From NCBI RefSeq assembly GCF_014164585.1, contig NZ_JACJFM010000030.1, positions 1 through 64,000 of the forward strand: a DNA stretch of 64,000 nucleotides. The letters run 5' to 3'. Source of the DNA: Oceanospirillum sediminis. Its GTDB lineage: Bacteria > Pseudomonadota > Gammaproteobacteria > Pseudomonadales > Halomonadaceae. Below the pieces are notes generated by a model, which searched no databases, was not told where the DNA came from, and saw only the letters and a list, made by a program, of their open reading frames with translations. This document shows positions 57,059-64,000 of the stretch, one piece after another. The translations under genes and the position numbers were made by a program. The first letter of the stretch is position 1. Every line of letters starts with the position of its first letter.

Positions 57059-58876
57059 TTACAGATTCAGCTGAGCCTGAGGATCTGCAGCCAGTCCCCG
57101 GTAGATATCTTTAACCCGACAGTCCTCACAACGCTCCAGGCGTTTGATGGCATCGCCTGCGAACATGGCATGGTTTTTCAGTTTTTCTTTCATCATGTTG
57201 ACCGTACTGGTCGGGGCGAAAGGCTTGCCGCAATCAATGCAATGGAACGGTTCATCTTTATTCAGAACACGCTTCTCGTCACGCAGAGCCGGGGTAAATA
57301 CAAAACGCTGTTCACGGGTAATCACTTTTTCCGGACAGGCAGATTCACACAGGCCGCACTGTACGCAGTCCGCTTCAAGGAAATTCAGTACAGGGGAATC
57401 CTGATCACTGCTGATACTGCCGGTAGGGCATACCGCTGCACAGGACAGGCACATGGTGCAGTTCTGGCTGTCGATGGCGACCTGACCAAAAGGCGCACCG
57501 GCAGGCAGAGGCAGATAATCCGGTTTTTCCGGCGCAAACTGATGCAGGTGATTGATCGCTGCAAACAGGCGATCTCGTTTACCCGGTTCATCAAAGCTAT
57601 GGCTGAATGGAGTATGAATATCAGCAGGAACCTGAACACCGGCATCCGCTGTAAACACAGACTCTGTCAGCTGTTGTGCCCCCTTAATCAGGGAGATGGT
57701 GTTATCAGAGAAGCCCAGAGCCTGTAACAGCTGATTGCCCAGCTGGCTTTCCCTGACTAATAACTGAATCAGGCTATCTGGTGTATTATCATCGGTCAGC
57801 AGAACAATCTGGCGGGCACCCTGGGCCAGCATATGCAGCCATAGCTCCATACCGATACTGGCTACTTCTTCCAGCTCTACTGGTATTAACTGACTGGCAA
57901 GGCCAGCGTCCATGCCGGAACCATTCTGCTGATCATCATTCAACGACACCTGAGTATCTGCACCGTGCAATACCATCACCGGATCAGAGCCACCGGCTTC
58001 GCGGTAGCTCTGTAGCAGGCGGCTCAGATAATCGGCCATCATGCTACTCTTAGGCAACGCGTAGCTGATAGCGCCTGTCGGACAGGCTGTTGAGCAGCTA
58101 CCAGCACCATGACACAGATAGCTGTCAATTTCGACCTGCTGGTTGATACTGCTGATAGCATCAGCCGGACAAACATCCAGGCAACGGGTACACCCCGTCT
58201 GCCCACGGCTGGCATGAGCGCAGATATCGGAATTAATTCTGAAATACAGTGGTTTTTCGAACTCACCGTTATAGTTGGGCAAATCAGCTAATACATCCCG
58301 CAATGAATCCTGATCCGGGGCAACATGGAAGTACCCCGGCGGCGACAGTTCCTGCGGCAAGGCGGCTTCACGGCCAAGATCCAGCACCAGATCAAAATGA
58401 CTACGATGAATCAGAGCACCGGCCAGATCGACATTAGTCAGATCAATGTTATCCAGCTCATCGCTGTCTGATGGCTGGTTCTGATCTGCATCACTATCTG
58501 TCAGAGTCTGCGCTTTAATCAGCACTTCGAACTGCCCGAGATAGCCTTTAATATGATTGATACTGCCATAGGCAACCGGCAGATCGGTCGTGGCTGTTAA
58601 AGCCTGCTCCAGTGCCGGGTTATTGATATCCTGAACCGGGTCTGTGATTAACAAAGAAAGGCTGGCAACCCCGGATGCATCCTGGTTCTGTAACAGATTC
58701 AGGAGCTGTGAGGCTGCCAGCCGGGCGAGATCGTCCGCACCAATAATCAGCAGGTGACCACCTGACTGATAACTGATGCCGGGGGCTGCCAGGTTTTCCG
58801 GGCGTGACCAGGTCGTCAGCGCTGCACGTCGCGCGTATTGATTCTTGAGCTGCTGTTCACTGAACTGAGCTGTCAT
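57059..58876 (-). CDS. Multi-cluster 4Fe-4S ferredoxin-type protein of formate dehydrogenase loci
   Basis: A 605-residue cytosolic protein. Four classical 4Fe-4S motifs are spaced as two pairs: CTRCLDVCPADAI with the looser CHGAGSCSTACPTGAI (about 230-275), and CTMCLSCAAVCPTGSI with CVQCGLCESACPEKVI (about 475-530). The C-terminus has paired CxxC groups (FHCIDCGKPF, RCEDCRV) probably binding zinc. The middle is a degenerate domain for nucleotide or cofactor binding (about 290-420). It is constantly found with TorD-like chaperones in formate dehydrogenase clusters; a role in electron delivery or cofactor maturation is inferred. It stops eight bases before the chaperone start. Confidence 0.85.
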   Translation of the reverse strand: MTAQFSEQQLKNQYARRAALTTWSRPENLAAPGISYQSGGHLLIIGADDLARLAASQLLNLLQNQDASGVASLSLLITDPVQDINNPALEQALTATTDLPVAYGSINHIKGYLGQFEVLIKAQTLTDSDADQNQPSDSDELDNIDLTNVDLAGALIHRSHFDLVLDLGREAALPQELSPPGYFHVAPDQDSLRDVLADLPNYNGEFEKPLYFRINSDICAHASRGQTGCTRCLDVCPADAISSINQQVEIDSYLCHGAGSCSTACPTGAISYALPKSSMMADYLSRLLQSYREAGGSDPVMVLHGADTQVSLNDDQQNGSGMDAGLASQLIPVELEEVASIGMELWLHMLAQGARQIVLLTDDNTPDSLIQLLVRESQLGNQLLQALGFSDNTISLIKGAQQLTESVFTADAGVQVPADIHTPFSHSFDEPGKRDRLFAAINHLHQFAPEKPDYLPLPAGAPFGQVAIDSQNCTMCLSCAAVCPTGSISSDQDSPVLNFLEADCVQCGLCESACPEKVITREQRFVFTPALRDEKRVLNKDEPFHCIDCGKPFAPTSTVNMMKEKLKNHAMFAGDAIKRLERCEDCRVKDIYRGLAADPQAQLNL

Positions 58877-59124
58877 GGGGTTTCCTCATCCGTTCTGATC
58901 TTTTCAGATACTGATCTGTCAAAAACGGTGGCACGGCTTTGTATTACGACTTATGGTCGATGGCGCGTTATCGCGCTCGTTATACTTCTGTATTATCTGG
59001 CTTTCAGGTTCAGGTTTTCAGAAAAGCCGTACAGGTAAAAGCAAATGCCAGACCGATGCTTGTGAAAACAAAACAACCGGCACACCGTCTGGTTCTGTGG
59101 CTGGCTAAAGCCTTTTACAAAAGA

Positions 59125-59154
59125 GGGTCATTTTGTCCTATAGCATAATGACCC
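59125..59154 (-). terminator. Terminator after the DUF3306 gene
   Basis: GGGTCATT (59125-59132) pairs with AATGACCC (59147-59154) across a 14-base loop; on the minus strand TCTTTTGT follows. It separates the DUF3305/DUF3306 pair from the formate dehydrogenase genes proper. The 250 bases between it and the ferredoxin start must contain that operon's promoter, but I see no convincing one. Confidence 0.65.
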
Positions 59155-59167
59155 GCTGAAATATGGA

Positions 59168-59932
59168 TCAATTTGTCTCGACCGAAGACCCGGTCAGCCC
59201 GGTGTTTTCTTCCTTAGCATCAGTACTTTCTGATATGAATTCATGCTGCAATGCATTGTTTTTCTGGTGTTTTATCCGACTTTCGTCGGACCCTGAAGCC
59301 TCATCCGCCTCGTCTTCTGCACCGCTTCTTTCTGACACAATGTCATCCTGATCGGAAGAATCGGCCGGTAACAGCTCTGCCTGTGATTCCGGCGCAGGCT
59401 GCTTACTCAATGCCTCTTCCAGCATCTCTTCCGGCTCTTGCTCATCGATCCAGGTACGAAGACCTGCAGCGACTTTCTCGGTCAGTGGTTTCATTACACT
59501 GAAGTCGTCGTCGTAGTCCTCCAGACCATCTCTGATATTAAACTCAGGAGTCATAAACATCGCTTTCAGTGCTTTTTTTCTAAGGACTTCGCTGACATCA
59601 TCAGAAAAGAATCCACTGACATCACTATTGCCATCCAGGCTATCAACGTCTGGCATATCCTCATCAGACAGACTTTTATCAGTCCCTGATACGTCAGTTG
59701 TAGTCGGAAGATCTGGCTGATTCAGATCAGGTGTTGCGATTACCGCTGATTTTTCAGGATTCGATTCCTGTTGACCTACCTGCTGACAGGCTTGTGGTTC
59801 TGTGCCAGAATTTACAGAACGCTCACTAACCGGCTGTTCCGGGACGGATTTCTGGCTTTGCTCCTGTTTACGCTGTGACCAGCGCGAAAAGAAGGATGCT
59901 TCACTCATAAGATCTCCTGCCTCTGATGGCAA
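59168..59932 (-). CDS. DUF3306 domain protein
   Basis: A 254-residue acidic protein. The opening FFSRWSQRKQEQ is typical of the family, then a disordered polar stretch rich in Glu, Ser and Asp (about 25-110), the conserved core (DDVSEVLRKKALKAMFMTPEFNIRDGLEDYDDDFS, split by an Asp-rich turn, about 112-147), and a long disordered tail. DUF3306 proteins accompany formate dehydrogenase genes, and their function is unknown. It follows the DUF3305 gene by 18 bases. Confidence 0.83.
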   Translation of the reverse strand: MPSEAGDLMSEASFFSRWSQRKQEQSQKSVPEQPVSERSVNSGTEPQACQQVGQQESNPEKSAVIATPDLNQPDLPTTTDVSGTDKSLSDEDMPDVDSLDGNSDVSGFFSDDVSEVLRKKALKAMFMTPEFNIRDGLEDYDDDFSVMKPLTEKVAAGLRTWIDEQEPEEMLEEALSKQPAPESQAELLPADSSDQDDIVSERSGAEDEADEASGSDESRIKHQKNNALQHEFISESTDAKEENTGLTGSSVETN

Positions 59933-59950
59933 TGCCTGAATGCCAGTGGG

Positions 59951-60496
59951 TTATCGCTTTGCACGACCCGTGTCTTTTTCTTTATCCAGATCGGCATAAC
60001 GACGCTTCTTTTTATGTTCAATCAACTCACCATGCTCTGCCATATAAGCCTCAAGCCAGCACTGAATGGCATCAGGCATAGGGTATTCCAGCACGATATG
60101 CTCTCCGTCCAGCCAGGCTCCGGCAGTATCCTGAGCAGCTGTAATTTCATTGGGGATAACACTATTATCGGTTTCATCCTCATCACATTGCACAAACAAA
60201 TGAGGCACAACAGAATTCAGATTAAAACGATAAGCCGTACGCTCATCCCGATAAAGTTGCAAATCAAGAAAGGTAATAAAGCGATTATCGGGATTAGTCT
60301 GAAGATCCTTTTCAGCACTGCTCCTGTCAGGCCAGAGCTGAATGATTTTCCACTCGATTGTCATCCAGCGGCCAGATTGAATCTCAATTGGGCTGATTTC
60401 AATACCCAGGGTCCAGCAGTCTGAAGTTTTGATCTGTTCCGATAAGATCTCTGCCTGATCCTGGGGGTGTTTCGGGTCTGTCAGATGCTGACTCAT
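59951..60496 (-). CDS. DUF3305 domain protein
   Basis: A 181-residue protein. The ATG at 60496 is chosen because AAGGA lies seven bases before it; longer frames at 60523 and 60571 lack such a site. The core (RWMTIEWKIIQLWP, FLDLQLYRDERTAYRFNLNS, PHLFVQC) matches the family found beside DUF3306 in formate dehydrogenase clusters. The C-terminus is basic (EHKKKRRYADLDKEKD). Function unknown; a role in enzyme maturation or quality control is a guess. Confidence 0.82.
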   Translation of the reverse strand: MSQHLTDPKHPQDQAEILSEQIKTSDCWTLGIEISPIEIQSGRWMTIEWKIIQLWPDRSSAEKDLQTNPDNRFITFLDLQLYRDERTAYRFNLNSVVPHLFVQCDEDETDNSVIPNEITAAQDTAGAWLDGEHIVLEYPMPDAIQCWLEAYMAEHGELIEHKKKRRYADLDKEKDTGRAKR

Positions 60497-60762
60497 ACCA
60501 TTATCCTTACTTGCGGTTTCCATTGAGGAATAGCGGTTTTTTATGTACATCGCAAGGAGTGAGCCAGCCATATAAGGAAAAAGAAGGGAAATAAGGGCAA
60601 TAAAAACCGAGTGACCGGCGTAATATATCTGGTCTGTGAAGCCTTAGTATTCTGATGATCGGCAAAACAGGCTGACTCTGTCCTGAACCGCAACAGAATC
60701 ATACGCAATAAACTATGGTGTTCATCTGTTTTTATCGGGTAAAAGGCGCAGACAAAAAATAA

Positions 60763-60787
60763 CCCGCAGATGAATCTCATCTGCGGG
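60763..60787 (-). terminator. Strong rho-independent terminator, minus strand
   Basis: An 11-bp perfect stem (60777-60787 with 60763-60773) and a 3-base loop; on the minus strand TTATTTTTT follows. No protein gene lies directly upstream of it on that strand, so it appears to end a non-coding transcript or read-through from the element at 60922-61080. Confidence 0.75.
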
Positions 60788-60921
60788 CACCAGAGAAAGG
60801 TCTGGGTTTACAGTTCCAGCAATCAGGGTTTGCTATCTATCAGGCAATAGAATTGCCACACAGGTGTTATTGCTGAAATACTCTGCTTAACAATCAAGCG
60901 ATTCAGGGCTTTGAGGCGAAG

Positions 60922-61080
60922 AAAAAAAGCGCCGTCACCCTCAGGTGCGATGCCAACAGGAAACCATATCTCCCCGTGAACGGCGCAGAACAACCCCAAA
61001 CAAGTTGCCCGAGACATGGCAGCAAACGGCACCGATTACGTATATCGTGCAGGGTGGCACCGTTTAAGTTCGGACAACTT
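60922..61080 (-). ncRNA. Predicted structured small RNA
   Basis: On the minus strand, ten bases (61080-61071) pair with 61011-61002; one pair is a G-U that would be a C-A mismatch on the other strand, which supports this orientation. Inside is a second arm: 61065-61060 with 61029-61024, extended by CACC/GGTG and a small ACG-TATAT-CGT tip. A third, GC-rich stem (60986-60976 with 60938-60929) runs straight into seven T residues (60928-60922), a classic terminator; its loop holds a CACC/GGTG hairpin that would compete. A possible promoter is CTGGCA (61108-61103) with TATAGT (61086-61081), but that start would fall inside the first stem. It does not match 6S, 4.5S, tmRNA or RNase P as I know them. 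Confidence 0.45.
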
Positions 61081-61443
61081 ACTATAAGTATTGCAACCAT
61101 GATGCCAGTTTTTAACACGACCCTGTTCTGCTATGATCGGTTAAAGACCTAATAAATAAAGGGAAAAGACAGGTAGTGGCATTTTTTGGGACACTGCTGT
61201 CGCGCAGTTGCGGAAAAATGGCCTGAAATAGGGCTTTTTACTTTGTTGTGAAATAAAACTAATGACTATTTATTTCAGGTATTCTGATAGAAAAAAAGAA
61301 AATAATTAATCCCAGCCCCAAAAACCCTTCCCATTCGGAACGTTCACTTTAATCATTAAGGGCTAACCAGCCCACACTTTTTTGAAAACTTACTTGCCAC
61401 TATGGTTACTGATCAATCACTTTTAAGTACTTAAGGATCTGTT

Positions 61444-61869
61444 ATGAGCTACGATCACGGAAATATCTTTGCCAGCATCCTGCGGGGCGATGCTCCCTGT
61501 ATAAGAGTTTACGAAGATGAATACACACTGGCATTTATGGATATCATGCCGCAAATGGACGGCCATGTGCTGGTTATCCCTAAGGAAGCCGCCACCACGA
61601 TTTATGACCTGTCAGAAAGCGCAGCGCTGGCCTGCATGAAAACGGTTCAGAAAGTAGGCAAAGCTGTAGAGAAGGCAATGGAAATAGAGGGCACCACTAT
61701 ATTCCAGCATAATGGCAAAGTGGTTGGCCAGACCGTCCCTCATTTCCACTTCCATATTCTGCCCGGATCTATTTTCAGTGCAAAAGGGCTGAAAAGTCAT
61801 GCGGTAGAAATGGCTGATCCAGCTGAACTGGAAGTGTTTGCCCAACGTATTATCAAACATCTGCAATAA
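61444..61869 (+). CDS. HIT-family nucleotide-binding hydrolase
   Basis: A 141-residue cytosolic protein of the histidine-triad superfamily. The triad is HFHFHI, with H100, H102 and H104 (TVPHFHFHILPG); H102-H104 region supplies the nucleophile in relatives. The start SYDHGNIFASILRGDAPCIRVYEDE is the usual HIT opening. Bacterial members hydrolyse adenosine phosphoramidates or dinucleotides. It is a single gene with a hairpin behind it. Confidence 0.9.
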   Translation: MSYDHGNIFASILRGDAPCIRVYEDEYTLAFMDIMPQMDGHVLVIPKEAATTIYDLSESAALACMKTVQKVGKAVEKAMEIEGTTIFQHNGKVVGQTVPHFHFHILPGSIFSAKGLKSHAVEMADPAELEVFAQRIIKHLQ

Positions 61870-61938
61870 AACGCAGAGCATATCCATTATAAATCGCACC
61901 CCACAGGCTGCTAAGAACCGTCAGCTATTCTGATACCG

Positions 61939-61967
61939 GCCCTTTGTGCTGATCTGTGCAAAAGGGC
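61939..61967. terminator. Hairpin between HIT and flavin reductase genes
   Basis: A 10-bp stem with one bulge (61939-61949 with 61958-61967) and an 8-base loop, followed on the plus strand by a moderate T-run (ACTTTTATT). It serves the HIT gene and may also end the converging flavin reductase transcript. Confidence 0.6.
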
Positions 61968-61975
61968 TGATACTT

Positions 61976-62590
61976 TTATTCCGGTCGATCAATTCTGAAT
62001 ACTTTACCCAGTCCGGCGTATTCACCACCCCCTAACCGGGCCAGTGCATCAACGGCTGTAGCATCAATGATAATGCGGTCGTTTTCACCGGTAGTCACGC
62101 ATTCATCCTGAATAAAAATCTCTTTAATCTCGCAGTAAATAACCGCTTGTTTACCAGGACCCAGTTCATGCAGATCATAAAACTCTGCCAGCATAGCAAT
62201 AGGCGCATTCTTAAGACGTGGCAATGGCCAGCCGTCTTCCTGCACAAGAGCGTGTGGAATGTTATCCAGTTCAGATTCGCCATAGTCCAGCGTACGGGCA
62301 CTTTCAGTCACTTCTGCTGCCTGCGCAGTATTCGGAATATGGATCACAAGCTGTCGATGGTTCAGAATATTATTGCGCGTATCTTTCAGGTCACCATCCG
62401 GTTTTTTACCGATGGATAGCATAACCAGCGGCGGGTTGCTGCACAGAGCGTTGAAATAGGAAAAAGGCGCCAGATTAAACCCTGTTCCCTCATTCGCCGT
62501 CAGCACCCACGCCACAGGGCGAGGGATAATACTCTGAGTCATCAGGTGGTAAATCTTCGTGGTGCTGAGCGCTGATAGATCAATCCGCAT
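61976..62590 (-). CDS. Flavin reductase-like domain protein (FMN-binding split barrel)
   Basis: A 204-residue cytosolic protein. The ATG at 62590 has AAGG before it; the open frame continues 43 codons upstream but without family resemblance. The core TQSIIPRPVAWVLTANEGTGFNLAPFSYFNALCSNPPLV, broken here by the Gly-Thr turn, is the FMN-binding pattern of the family (about 19-57), with SIGKKPDGDLKDTRNNI after it. Members reduce flavin with NAD(P)H or are flavoproteins of unknown substrate. It is monocistronic. Confidence 0.88.
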   Translation of the reverse strand: MRIDLSALSTTKIYHLMTQSIIPRPVAWVLTANEGTGFNLAPFSYFNALCSNPPLVMLSIGKKPDGDLKDTRNNILNHRQLVIHIPNTAQAAEVTESARTLDYGESELDNIPHALVQEDGWPLPRLKNAPIAMLAEFYDLHELGPGKQAVIYCEIKEIFIQDECVTTGENDRIIIDATAVDALARLGGGEYAGLGKVFRIDRPE

Positions 62591-62935
62591 AGAAAAGCCT
62601 TTTTCACAGTGAGTTAAACAGATGGACCAATAGTATTTCTGTTTACTTTCGTTTTGAAAAGCCCTATACGGCATTTTCCCTGCTGATAACTGAGAGCCAG
62701 GCTGGCGCGTAAGATACAATGACGCAGCTTACTTTTGACATAAGGGTTCAGTATCTGGTGTGCCTGGCTGAAGAAGAACCCTGTTGGGTAATATTTCTAT
62801 TAAATGCCTCTATGAGGAGATTTATCTGAAAGGTTACGAAAAGCTGACTTGCACACATATTGAAACTGATTGCTACTTCCGGTGTTATAATGAACGCAGC
62901 ACTTAGATTATGGCTTATTGTCGAATGAGGTAAAA
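62591..62935. other. Divergent intergenic region
   Basis: A 345-base spacer between the flavin reductase gene and the acidic protein gene. It contains an extended -10 promoter near 62883-62891 for the rightward gene. The frame that continues the flavin reductase upstream shows no family similarity. Nothing else is evident. Confidence 0.5.
62883..62891 (+). promoter_or_regulatory. Extended -10 promoter of the acidic protein gene
   Basis: TGTTATAAT is a perfect TATAAT with the upstream TG of extended -10 promoters. A TTGAAA at 62860-62865 lies 20 bases upstream, too far for a normal -35, which extended -10 promoters can do without. Start expected near 62898, 38 bases before the ATG. Confidence 0.55.
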
Positions 62936-63403
62936 ATGGAATTTATTATAGAAGGTGAAACAATCAACTGTGTGCGCGTTTATACTGATCAGACCTCTGG
63001 AGAAGAGGCGCGTACTGTTATTGCGTCATTCGATGCTCAGGTTGACCGCGTTGCTCCCCATGTTGCTGCAGGACTTTCTTCCGAAGAAATAAAAGAACTT
63101 GAATTATGGCTTAATGATCGTGCAGAGCTTCAGGCTGATTTAGAACAAAAACCAGTCGAACACACTATACTGGAAACACTTCCTGCAATCATCATGCAAG
63201 CCGCTGAGGCTTTAGGCAAAGCTGAAAAAATAGATCATATTACTGACCAGAAAATCAGAACGAGTATAGCCAGCCTTGAAGAGGCGCTGGATAAAGCTCA
63301 ATCTATGCCTGGCAACAATCAGCTGGAACTGGATGAAATGCAGAGCAGTGAAGAGTTAAAAGACAGACTGGATGCTATTAAAAGTAATCTTGGGGAAAAA
63401 TGA
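62936..63403 (+). CDS. Unrecognised acidic, helical protein
   Basis: A 155-residue protein I cannot assign. The ATG at 62936 has GAGG five bases before it; a TTG six codons upstream is less likely. The first 30 residues are probably beta strands (MEFIIEGETINCVRVYTDQ), and the rest is helical and acidic with heptad-like stretches (EEIKELELWLNDRAELQADL, EKIDHITDQKIRTSIASLEE). There is one Cys, no signal peptide and no membrane span. It is preceded by a good promoter and followed by the leader of the transporter gene. Composition is similar to its neighbours. Confidence 0.75.
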   Translation: MEFIIEGETINCVRVYTDQTSGEEARTVIASFDAQVDRVAPHVAAGLSSEEIKELELWLNDRAELQADLEQKPVEHTILETLPAIIMQAAEALGKAEKIDHITDQKIRTSIASLEEALDKAQSMPGNNQLELDEMQSSEELKDRLDAIKSNLGEK

Positions 63404-63479
63404 AAATAAAATGACCTGCAAGCCAGATGCCTGATTCGCATAAAGGCAGAGGCCAGTAAGGCTATTAATAATAGGAGCT

Positions 63480-63505
63480 TGTCCGGCCACTGCAGGGGGC
63501 GGACA
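63480..63505 (+). other. Stem-loop in the leader of the DMT transporter gene
   Basis: TGTCCG (63480-63485) pairs with CGGACA (63500-63505) around a 14-base, G-rich loop. It is about 65 bases before the transporter ATG. The whole 167-base spacer is rich in GC-rich short repeats and could be a regulatory leader, but I recognise no riboswitch class. Confidence 0.3.
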
Positions 63506-63570
63506 TCTACCCATTGACAGTCCGAACGATCTCACCGCAAGGAAGCAGTTACCAGAAGGACGGGGACAAA

Positions 63571-64000
63571 ATGATCTATAGTTTCATCTGCGCTGCATTA
63601 TGGGCATCAACCGGTGTTTTTATTAAACTGATCGGGACACTTTCTATTAATCAGATTATTTTCTGGCGGTTTACCCTGGCGGCATCAGGTAGCTTGTTTT
63701 TGATACAGTCGATCAGATCTGGCCGATTTAAACTATCTAACCTCCCATTACCTTTGCTGATGACGGTGTACTACATTGCCGCATCTTATTCTTTCTATTT
63801 TTCACCGATAGCCGTTGCGGCCTTACTCATTGCGATTTCTCCGTTGTTTACCCTGATGATTCGGGGAATAACGAAAGACCAAATTCATAAGAATGAAATC
63901 GCAGGTTTTATTGTGGCATTCATCGGTTTGGCGATGTTTCTTAGCGAATCAGGTGAAGCGCAGGGTTATACACTGCATTCGATCCTGATTGGAGGTAGTA
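63571..64000 (+). CDS. EamA/DMT-family transporter (runs off the window)
   Basis: The first 143 residues of an inner-membrane transporter. The ATG has GGGGA four to nine bases before it. It opens directly with a hydrophobic span (IYSFICAALWASTGVFIKL, about 2-20) and four further spans follow, with YYIAASYSFYFSPIAVAALL typical of the EamA fold, where helix 3 or 4 ends in a Pro-containing motif. Complete members have about 290 residues and ten helices, so about half is missing. Substrate unknown; relatives export amino acids, purines or other metabolites. Confidence 0.82.
   Translation, partial: MIYSFICAALWASTGVFIKLIGTLSINQIIFWRFTLAASGSLFLIQSIRSGRFKLSNLPLPLLMTVYYIAASYSFYFSPIAVAALLIAISPLFTLMIRGITKDQIHKNEIAGFIVAFIGLAMFLSESGEAQGYTLHSILIGGS

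Larger units (their letters stand above)
60497..61443. other. Gene-free stretch with terminators and a probable RNA gene
   Basis: These 947 bases hold no convincing protein gene. Short frames on the minus strand (around 60823-61118) overlap a structured region and have no family resemblance. I find a strong minus-strand terminator at 60763-60787 and a structured, terminated minus-strand element at 60922-61080. The part from 61140 to 61443 is A/T-rich and probably contains the promoter of the HIT gene. Confidence 0.6.

Noticed and set aside
58929-58945. Sigma-54-like TGGCAC-N5-TTGTA sequence
   Set aside because: It points rightward, where the next genes are on the minus strand, and the -12 element is imperfect.
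60760-61080. Reading the whole minus-strand stretch as RNase P RNA, tmRNA or 6S RNA
   Set aside because: Length is suggestive (about 320 bases to the second terminator), but the conserved cores, such as the GAGGAAAGTCCGGGC block of RNase P or the tRNA-like end of tmRNA, are absent, and the fold is not the single rod of 6S.
60823-61118. Two short minus-strand frames (69 and 71 codons)
   Set aside because: They overlap the predicted RNA structure and its terminator, lack good ribosome sites and resemble nothing known.
63404-63570. Guanidine (ykkC-type) or other known riboswitch before the DMT transporter
   Set aside because: Some short motifs look similar (GTCCG, ACGGGGA), but the conserved order and loops of those classes are missing.

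Overview
The window reads as chromosomal DNA of a motile, Gram-negative gammaproteobacterium. The markers are a complete ybgC-tolQRAB-pal-cpoB cluster behind ruvAB, YacL and YciK homologues, PBP1C with an alpha-2-macroglobulin, and outer-membrane and lipoprotein signals. Gene content (membrane formate dehydrogenase, many chemotaxis and c-di-GMP proteins, an OsmC-YcaO fusion) suggests a marine, respiratory lineage such as the Oceanospirillales; that placement is inference. I see no rRNA, tRNA, insertion sequence, prophage or CRISPR array.

Layout. 0.1-9.8 kb: a TetR regulator with an overlapping RND efflux adaptor and pump, a periplasmic binding protein and an MscK-type mechanosensitive channel. 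10-12.3 kb: a Cache-domain chemoreceptor behind a perfect FNR/Anr box. 12.4-16.5 kb (minus): yacL, an aldehyde dehydrogenase with an outer-membrane porin, and a universal stress protein. 16.7-26.2 kb (plus): ruvAB (no ruvC next to it), the Tol-Pal cluster closed by a terminator, queE, queC and a YciK-type reductase. 26.4-28.3 kb: an Aer-like energy sensor split into a PAS protein and a transducer. 28.4-35 kb (minus): an EAL protein, a HopJ-family protein, and a three-gene signalling set of PhnD-like binding protein, BarA-like hybrid kinase and receiver-PAS-GGDEF protein. 35.3-40.5 kb: an SDR lacking its catalytic Tyr, the OsmC-YcaO fusion, a GNAT acetyltransferase and an AAA ATPase. 40.7-51 kb: a globin-coupled diguanylate cyclase, the alpha-2-macroglobulin/PBP1C pair and an A/T-rich amidase. 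51.3-60.5 kb (minus): a full formate dehydrogenase locus (catalytic, Fe-S and cytochrome b subunits, Tat-signal peptide protein, TorD-like chaperone, multi-cluster ferredoxin, DUF3306 and DUF3305). 60.5-64 kb: a gene-free stretch with a probable structured RNA, then a HIT protein, a flavin reductase, an unrecognised acidic protein and a truncated DMT transporter.

Shared theme. Several genes bear on oxygen and redox: an FNR-boxed chemoreceptor, an Aer-like PAS sensor with a degenerate FNR-like site, a heme-globin cyclase beside a near-perfect FNR-like site, and formate respiration. The less explained elements are the predicted RNA at 60.92-61.08 kb, the PhnD/kinase/cyclase set, the G10 tract in the formate dehydrogenase gene, and the tandem repeats inside the alpha-2-macroglobulin gene.
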